10,206 nt of DNA from assembly GCA_026645635.1 (NCBI GenBank), contig JAPKMV010000073.1:1-10206 (forward strand). Direction: 5' to 3'. The notes below the pieces were generated by a model. The model saw only the letters and a program-made list of their open reading frames with translations, was not told where the DNA came from and did not search any database. Origin of the DNA: Caldilineaceae bacterium (GTDB lineage: Bacteria > Chloroflexota > Anaerolineae > Caldilineales > Caldilineaceae). Below are positions 5,494-10,206 of the stretch, piece after piece. Each line of letters starts with the position of its first letter. The first letter of the stretch is position 1. The position numbers and the translations under genes were made by a program.

Positions 5494-7227
5494 ATGGAAC
5501 AAAATGATTCGTTCATCCCCCAGGTCGATTTGAAAGTCTATGGGCGCATTGCGTTGCGTTGGGCGTGGCTGGTGATTCTCTGCGCCATCATCGCCGGCGG
5601 CGTTGCCTTCCTCTACAGCATGAACCAGACGCGCATCTACTCGGCCAGCAGCAAGGTGCTGGTGAATGAAGCGCGCAACCCGGCTACGGCCAACTACAAC
5701 GACATCCTGCTCAGCGAACGGCTGGCGCGCACCTATGCCAACCTGATGCAGCGCGACTCGACAATCGAGGATACGTTGACGCGGCTGGGGCTGGATCCGG
5801 CGGCGGTGCGCCGCCAGGTGGTGAGCGTTGCCGTGGCGCCGGTGCGTGATACGCAACTGGTGCAGGTGACGGTGGAAAGCCCAAACCCGGAACTGGCGTC
5901 GGCGGTCGCCAACACCCTGCCGCAGGTCTTCGCCGAGGGGATGCGTGCAGTGCAGCTTGCCCGGTTCACAGAATCGCGTAACAGTCTCTCCACCCAGCTC
6001 GACGAACTGCGCAAACGCGTCGAGGCCAACCAATTGCAGATGAGCGATCTGCAGAATCAGCGCACGGCCCAGGCTGAGCTCGAATTGGCGAGTCTGCGCA
6101 GCGAACAGACGCAGTTGCAGGCAAGCTACGGCAATTTGCTCAACAGCTTCGAGCAGTTGCGCTTGACCGAGGCGCAGTCCATCGACAACATCGTGCTCAT
6201 GGAGCCGGCCGACACGCCGCGCAGCCCGGTGCGCCCGCGTACGCTCGTCAATGCGCTATTGGCCGCCGTCGTCGGTGCGCTGCTGGCATTGGGCGTCGTG
6301 TTCCTGATCGAGTATCTGGATGACCGCGTGCAGTCACCCGACGACCTGCGTAAGATCGCCGACCTGCCTGTGCTGGGCGCCATCGCCAAGATGCCCAGCG
6401 ACAAAGACGCCGAGAACGCACGCTCCGGCAACTTGATCGGCCTCAACGAACCGCGCCATCCGATCACCGAAGCCTACCGGCGGCTGCGCACCAATCTGCA
6501 GTACGCCAACCTGGACAATGAGATGCGTACGCTGATGGTCACCAGCGCCGAAGCAGGCGAGGGCAAGAGCATCACCTCGGCCAACCTGGCGGTGGTCATG
6601 GCGCAGTCCGGCGCAAGGGTGATCCTGGTCGACGCCGACCTGCGCAAGCCCAAACAGCACACGGTCTTTGGCGTAAGCAAGCGCCCTGGCCTGGCGGAGG
6701 CGCTCAAGGGCGGCGATATCGAGGCGTTGCTCTACCCGGTGACCAGCAAAGGTGTGAACCTCAGCCTGTGGCTGCTGCCGGCGGGCGACACGATCCCCAA
6801 TCCGGCTGAGGTGCTTGGCTCCCATCGTATGCAGCAGCTTGGCAAACAGTTGCTGGAACTCGCCGACATTGTGATTTACGATACGCCCCCTGTGCTTGCC
6901 GTCACCGATTCGCAGGTGATGGGGCGCATGGTGGATGGCGCGCTGCTGGTCATCGACACACAGAAGACCAGCTCCGCCGCGGTGCATCGGGCGCTGGAGT
7001 CGTTGATGCAGGTCAACACCCCTCTGGTGGGCGCCGTACTCAATCGTCTGACCAGCTCGGCGCGCAACTACTACTACTATTACAGCTATGACGCCTATTA
7101 CAGCGACGGCGACGATGACGGCAAGCAGCAAAAGGGGAGCCGGCGCCGGAAGCAAGATCGAGTGGCGACGCCCAGCAAACCCGCGGCAGAAGTCACTATG
7201 GCGGAACGCACACAGACGACGAACTAA
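5494..7227 (+). CDS. Polysaccharide co-polymerase / BY-kinase (Wzz domain fused to tyrosine autokinase)
   Basis: This 577-residue inner-membrane protein controls chain length and export of surface polysaccharide and autophosphorylates on tyrosine. The N-terminal Wzz part has membrane segments at about 21-42 and 252-273, a coiled-coil-like external region (about 155-225), and a Pro-rich PADTPRSPVRP (238-248) before the second segment, as in chain-length regulators. The cytoplasmic kinase has the oligomerisation motif E326-x2-R329-x2-R332, Walker A SAEAGEGKS (351-359, K358), Walker A' VILVDADLRKP (376-386) and Walker B IVIYDTPPV (459-467). A Tyr cluster follows at 526-536 (Y526-Y530, Y532, Y535, Y536; eight tyrosines). 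The usual Pro of the P-loop (PGEGKS) is Ala354. Unlike typical members, which end soon after the Tyr cluster, about 41 residues follow: an acidic DGDDDG run, then a basic and Pro/Thr-rich tail. The phosphatase gene starts six bases after the stop. The length and single-chain form match the Wzc type rather than the split CapA/CapB type. Confidence 0.95.
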   Translation: MEQNDSFIPQVDLKVYGRIALRWAWLVILCAIIAGGVAFLYSMNQTRIYSASSKVLVNEARNPATANYNDILLSERLARTYANLMQRDSTIEDTLTRLGLDPAAVRRQVVSVAVAPVRDTQLVQVTVESPNPELASAVANTLPQVFAEGMRAVQLARFTESRNSLSTQLDELRKRVEANQLQMSDLQNQRTAQAELELASLRSEQTQLQASYGNLLNSFEQLRLTEAQSIDNIVLMEPADTPRSPVRPRTLVNALLAAVVGALLALGVVFLIEYLDDRVQSPDDLRKIADLPVLGAIAKMPSDKDAENARSGNLIGLNEPRHPITEAYRRLRTNLQYANLDNEMRTLMVTSAEAGEGKSITSANLAVVMAQSGARVILVDADLRKPKQHTVFGVSKRPGLAEALKGGDIEALLYPVTSKGVNLSLWLLPAGDTIPNPAEVLGSHRMQQLGKQLLELADIVIYDTPPVLAVTDSQVMGRMVDGALLVIDTQKTSSAAVHRALESLMQVNTPLVGAVLNRLTSSARNYYYYYSYDAYYSDGDDDGKQQKGSRRRKQDRVATPSKPAAEVTMAERTQTTN

Positions 7228-7233
7228 GCATCG

Positions 7234-7725
7234 ATGCCTGCGCTCCTGTTTGTCTGCACCGCCAACCGGATTCGCTCCCCGCTGGCAGAGTATCTCTGCC
7301 GGGCGCGTCTGAATGGGCTGGCGCCGGAGCAGACTGGCAATTGGCGGATCGAGTCGGCAGGCGCGTGGGCGCAGGCGGGCCTGCCTGCAACACAGTCGGC
7401 CATCATTGTCGCAACACAGGCCGGGCTTGACTTGAGCCGGCATCGGTCGCGCCCCGTCGAGATCGTCGACTTCGGCGATTATGACCTGGTGCTCACCATG
7501 GAACAGGGGCAGCGCGACGCGCTGCGCACCGAACATCCGCAGATGCGGGAGCGCATCCGCACATTGGCCGAAGCCGCGGTGGGCATTCCCTACGATGTCG
7601 CCGACCCTATCGGTCAACCGCTAGATCAATACGAGGCAACGCTGCGCGAGATAGACAATCTCCTCGCCCGGGCGTTGCCTCGTTTGCTCCGAACCTTCAG
7701 CCCACCAAACGACACAACCGGATGA
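7234..7725 (+). CDS. Low-molecular-weight protein tyrosine phosphatase (Wzb/Etp type)
   Basis: This 163-residue cytoplasmic phosphatase probably removes phosphate from the Tyr cluster of the kinase encoded just upstream. The P-loop CTANRIRSP is at 8-16: nucleophile C8, then five residues, R14 and S15, near the N-terminus as the family requires. ESAGAWAQAGLPA (40-52) is the usual second conserved stretch. YDLVLTMEQGQRDAL (83-97) matches the DLVL.M...... segment, and D124-P125 (VADPIGQP) supplies the general acid. The length is typical. The start follows the kinase stop by six bases and has no visible Shine-Dalgarno site, so it may depend on coupling to kinase translation. LMW-PTP fold proteins also include arsenate reductases, but those use a different loop. 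The gene ends nine bases from the stop of the convergent adaptor gene. Confidence 0.94.
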   Translation: MPALLFVCTANRIRSPLAEYLCRARLNGLAPEQTGNWRIESAGAWAQAGLPATQSAIIVATQAGLDLSRHRSRPVEIVDFGDYDLVLTMEQGQRDALRTEHPQMRERIRTLAEAAVGIPYDVADPIGQPLDQYEATLREIDNLLARALPRLLRTFSPPNDTTG

Positions 7726-7734
7726 CGCCAGCAG

Positions 7735-8886
7735 CTAGCGCCCCGTCACCTGCTGACCTTCCGTGACACCGCTGCGGATCTCCACGCGCTCCGTGCCCAG
7801 GATGCCCACCTGCACCGGCGCTTCGCTGCCATCGGCCAGGCGCACAAAGTAGTTGTCACGGAAGCCCTGCACGGCCGCTGGCGGCAGCCAGAGCACATTG
7901 TCGGCGCGGCTCAGTTCGGCCACCACATCGACGGTTGCCCCAGGACGCAAGAGCGCCGCGTCGGCTGTATTGGCCAGCGCCACTTCGGTAACAGTGCGCG
8001 TACCGGTGCCGTAGGGCTGGGGCATGCGCTGAATCACCCCGTCGATCAACTGCCCGCCCTCGCCGCCGACGCGCAGCGCCACCGCCATGCCTTCGTTCAG
8101 CCGCGCCAGATCCGCCGGCACCAGGTTTGCCTCCACGATGAGCGCGTTTGTGTCCGCCAGCGTCGCCACCGCTTCGTAGGGCTGGACAAGCTGACCGCGC
8201 TGGAGAACGTCCGAGAAGAGCACCTGGCCGTCCAACGGCGCCACAATCCGGCTGTCCTGGATGTTGGCCTGCACCTCGTTCAGCCCGATCTCGGCGCGCG
8301 CCACTTCGGCCGCAATGTTGGGATCGACGCCGAAGTCCAGTTGCTGCAAGGCCAGTTCCGCTTGACGGACGGCGATTTCCTGGATTGCAGTCGCAATTGC
8401 ATCTGGGTTGCGGCGCGATTGAAGCTGTTCGAGGCGGATTTTTGCCACCTGCAAGTCATATTCGCGGCTGATCCGCTGCAATTCCAGTGCAGTCGCAGCA
8501 TTTTGGGCGCGCTGCGTCGCCAGGTCCTGGGCAATCAGTGCGCGCTCCAGGTTGAACTCCAACCCACGCAGATCGAGCTGCGCCACAACGGTGCCGCTGA
8601 CGACAAAGTCGCCGCTGTTCACCAGGATATCTTCGACGCGGCCCGTGGCGCCAAAGAATAGTTCGCGCTGGTCGGCCAGCGTGACACGGCCCGGATAGGC
8701 GGCCTGTTCCACCACATCGCCGCGAGCAACCGTGTAGGTCTGGCGATTGGCGGCGGCAGAAGCCTGGGGTGTGGGCAAGGAAAGGGGTGTTGGCTCCTCT
8801 GCGCCGCCGAAATCGCAGGCGGCGAGCAGGAGCGTGGCGATGGCCAGAGCCATCCAAATCAACGTCCGACGCATCGTATCTTTCAT
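7735..8886 (-). CDS. Lipoprotein membrane-fusion / periplasmic adaptor protein (HlyD/RND-MFP family)
   Basis: This 383-residue exported adaptor belongs to the MacA/AcrA/HlyD class, which links an inner-membrane ABC or RND pump to the outside. It begins with basic residues, a hydrophobic stretch (8-22) and the lipobox LAAC ending at C24, so it should be a lipoprotein. A Pro/Ser/Thr linker follows. The lipoyl-like halves are at about 66-107 (GRVEDILVNSGDFVVSGTVVAQLD) and 210-245 (SRIVAPLDGQVLFSDVLQRGQLV), with a helical hairpin between them (about 108-208). The beta-barrel (about 248-325) and membrane-proximal segment (about 330-383, ending GVTEGQQVTGR) complete the usual order. The start ATG at 8886 overlaps the stop of the upstream dehydratase gene (ATGA) and has GAGG four bases before it; the ATG at 8874 is a weaker alternative. 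No pump subunit or ABC ATPase lies in the window, so the transported substrate is unknown. Confidence 0.88.
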   Translation of the reverse strand: MKDTMRRTLIWMALAIATLLLAACDFGGAEEPTPLSLPTPQASAAANRQTYTVARGDVVEQAAYPGRVTLADQRELFFGATGRVEDILVNSGDFVVSGTVVAQLDLRGLEFNLERALIAQDLATQRAQNAATALELQRISREYDLQVAKIRLEQLQSRRNPDAIATAIQEIAVRQAELALQQLDFGVDPNIAAEVARAEIGLNEVQANIQDSRIVAPLDGQVLFSDVLQRGQLVQPYEAVATLADTNALIVEANLVPADLARLNEGMAVALRVGGEGGQLIDGVIQRMPQPYGTGTRTVTEVALANTADAALLRPGATVDVVAELSRADNVLWLPPAAVQGFRDNYFVRLADGSEAPVQVGILGTERVEIRSGVTEGQQVTGR

Positions 8887-8895
8887 AATTCCTCA
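8883..8895 (-). promoter_or_regulatory. ATGA overlap and Shine-Dalgarno site coupling the dehydratase to the adaptor gene
   Basis: On the - strand the adaptor ATG (8886-8884) shares bases with the dehydratase TGA (8885-8883). TGAGG at 8895-8891, within the last Leu-Glu-Glu codons of the dehydratase, is four bases before the ATG. This points to one transcript with coupled translation. Confidence 0.8.
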
Positions 8896-10206
8896 AGTTT
8901 CTGTGGTGTCTCACTCTGTTCCAGCGGCGCTGCGATCTTCCCGGGTTCCAAATCCGGCGGCTGAAATTCAGGGATCAACCGCTGCAATCCTGCCATAATG
9001 GCAGAGCGGTCATTGGCTTCGGCGGCCTGGCGCATGGTGGCCAGAATGGTCTCCAGATCGGCTGGCACAAAGCTGCTGGCATTGGCCGCAATAAAGATCT
9101 TTTGATGGCGCGTGCGCTCGTAGCGTTCGCCGTCCACGAAAAGTTCTTCGTAGAGTTTCTCTCCGGGCCGCATGCCGGTGTAGACAATCTCGATGTCCTG
9201 CCCGACCTCCAGGCCGGAGAGTTCGATCAAATCCTGCGCCAGATCGACGATGCGCACCGGATCGCCCATGTCGAGCACGAAGACCTCGCCGCCGTGGCCG
9301 AGCACGGCCGCCTGCAAAACCAACTGCACTGCCTCCGGGATGGTCATGAAATAGCGGCGCATGTCGGGATGGGTGACGGTGACCGGCCCGCCGGCGGCGA
9401 TCTGTTTTTGGAAGGTCAGCACCACACTGCCGCGGCTGCCCAGCACATTGCCAAAGCGCACCGCGACATAGGGCTTCCCGCTGCGTTTGGCAGCGCGATG
9501 GACAAGCAGTTCGGCGCATCGTTTGCTGGCGCCCATGACGCTGGTGGGATTGACCGCCTTGTCGGTGGAGATCATCACGAACTGCGCCACGCCCGCAGCC
9601 AGCGCTGCGTCGAGCACATTGCGCGTCCCCAACACGTTATTGGTGATCGCCTCACCGGGGTTCTGCTCCATGAGCGGCACATGTTTGTGGGCTGCGGCAT
9701 GAAAGACCACCTGGGGGCGATAGTGCTGCATCACCGCGTGGATACGCCCCGGAAAGCGAATGTCGGCGATCACGGCTTCCAGCGGTTCACCGGTCAGAAT
9801 GGCGGACGCGTCCTCAGTTTTTGCGACGGGGGAGGCTGCACGCAGCTCGTTCACGATCTCAAAGATGCTGTTTTCGCCGTGTCCCAGCACAATCAACTGG
9901 GCAGGCGCACAGCGCCACACCTGGCGGCATAATTCGCTGCCGATAGAGCCGCCGCCGCCCGTGATCAGGACCCGTTTGCCGCGCAGCAGCGTTTGCACCG
10001 CGGCCGTGTCCGTGCGGATCGGTTCCCGGCGCAACAGGTCTTCGATCTGGACGTCGCGCAACTGGTTGACCTTCACGGTTTCGTCGAGCAACTCGTAAAT
10101 GCCGGGCATCGTGCGGGCCTGTACATCGGCGCGCTCGCAGATGGCGAGAATTTCGCGAATGACCCGGCCCGGCGCCGTGGGAATGGCGATGATCACCTGG
10201 CGCACT
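8883..10206 (-). CDS. Nucleoside-diphosphate-sugar 4,6-dehydratase, PglF/CapD (FlaA1-like long form), N-terminal part outside window
   Basis: This gives the last 440 residues of a membrane-anchored sugar-nucleotide dehydratase; long-form homologues are about 600 residues with four N-terminal membrane segments, which would lie beyond the right edge. The GTG at 10205 is most likely an internal Val codon. Numbered from that codon: the end of a first Rossmann-like domain (VIIAIPTAPGRVIREI, 4-19), then the SDR domain with TGGGGSIGSEL (82-92), FHAAAHKHVPLME (168-180) and NVLGTRNVLDAAL (190-202). The catalytic stretch is STDKAVNPTSVMGASKR (213-229). T214-D215-K216 are present and Met224 stands where most SDR enzymes have Tyr, with K228 conserved; this is the known arrangement of PglF-type UDP-GlcNAc 4,6-dehydratases. 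FGNVLGSRGSV (251-261) and GMRPGEKLYEEL (344-355) follow, as in the family. It probably makes the UDP-4-keto-6-deoxy sugar that leads to bacillosamine-like or other amino sugars. It is coupled to the downstream adaptor gene by an ATGA overlap. Confidence 0.93.
   Translation of the reverse strand, partial: VRQVIIAIPTAPGRVIREILAICERADVQARTMPGIYELLDETVKVNQLRDVQIEDLLRREPIRTDTAAVQTLLRGKRVLITGGGGSIGSELCRQVWRCAPAQLIVLGHGENSIFEIVNELRAASPVAKTEDASAILTGEPLEAVIADIRFPGRIHAVMQHYRPQVVFHAAAHKHVPLMEQNPGEAITNNVLGTRNVLDAALAAGVAQFVMISTDKAVNPTSVMGASKRCAELLVHRAAKRSGKPYVAVRFGNVLGSRGSVVLTFQKQIAAGGPVTVTHPDMRRYFMTIPEAVQLVLQAAVLGHGGEVFVLDMGDPVRIVDLAQDLIELSGLEVGQDIEIVYTGMRPGEKLYEELFVDGERYERTRHQKIFIAANASSFVPADLETILATMRQAAEANDRSAIMAGLQRLIPEFQPPDLEPGKIAAPLEQSETPQKLEEL

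Noticed and set aside
5178..5516. A 112-codon - strand frame covering the spacer before the kinase gene
   Set aside because: It is built from repeat DNA and overlaps the ends of two genes; there is no family signal and no ribosome site was identified.
6334..7617. A 427-codon - strand frame opposite the kinase and phosphatase genes
   Set aside because: Composition is Arg/His/Gln-rich and it crosses two real genes whose catalytic motifs are intact on the + strand.

Overview
The window is about 65% G+C by eye. It is most likely from a member of the Chloroflexota (Anaerolineae/Caldilineae type). The grounds are the Pro/Thr 'TPEP' surface tail on the first gene, the DUF4012 protein, the small tandem repeats between genes and the overall gene style. 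This is inference from sequence style; there is no rRNA or other marker gene here.

The content is an exopolysaccharide / cell-surface polysaccharide locus with seven coding regions, two of them cut by the window edges. From left to right: (1) the C-terminal end of an exported protein with an Ig-like module and a Pro/Thr-rich tail (+, ends 624); (2) an NAD-dependent nucleotide-sugar epimerase (-, 739-1662); (3) a very large gene (+, 1853-5218) joining an O-antigen ligase/polymerase-like membrane protein to a DUF4012 extracytoplasmic protein in one uninterrupted frame; (4) a Wzz/BY-kinase chain-length regulator and tyrosine autokinase (+, 5494-7227); (5) six bases later, a low-molecular-weight protein tyrosine phosphatase (+, 7234-7725); (6) a lipoprotein HlyD/RND-type membrane-fusion protein (-, 7735-8886), joined by an ATGA overlap to (7) a PglF/CapD-type nucleoside-diphosphate-sugar 4,6-dehydratase (-, from the right edge to 8883).

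The genes fit together as follows. The epimerase and the dehydratase supply activated sugars. The ligase half of the fusion would join or polymerise lipid-linked glycans outside the membrane. The kinase and phosphatase form the usual phosphorylation cycle that controls chain length and export. The adaptor may belong to an export machine whose other parts lie outside the window.

The three larger spacers (625-738, 1663-1852, 5219-5493) each hold short tandem repeats of 7 to 10 nt, arranged partly head to head so that the DNA or RNA could fold back. Related G-rich octamers (RGGGTGNN) lie on both sides of the fusion gene. The most notable points are the ligase-DUF4012 fusion, a possible internal start that would also make DUF4012 separately, and the recurring fold-back repeat design of the spacers. 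No tRNA, rRNA, transposase, phage gene or CRISPR array was seen.
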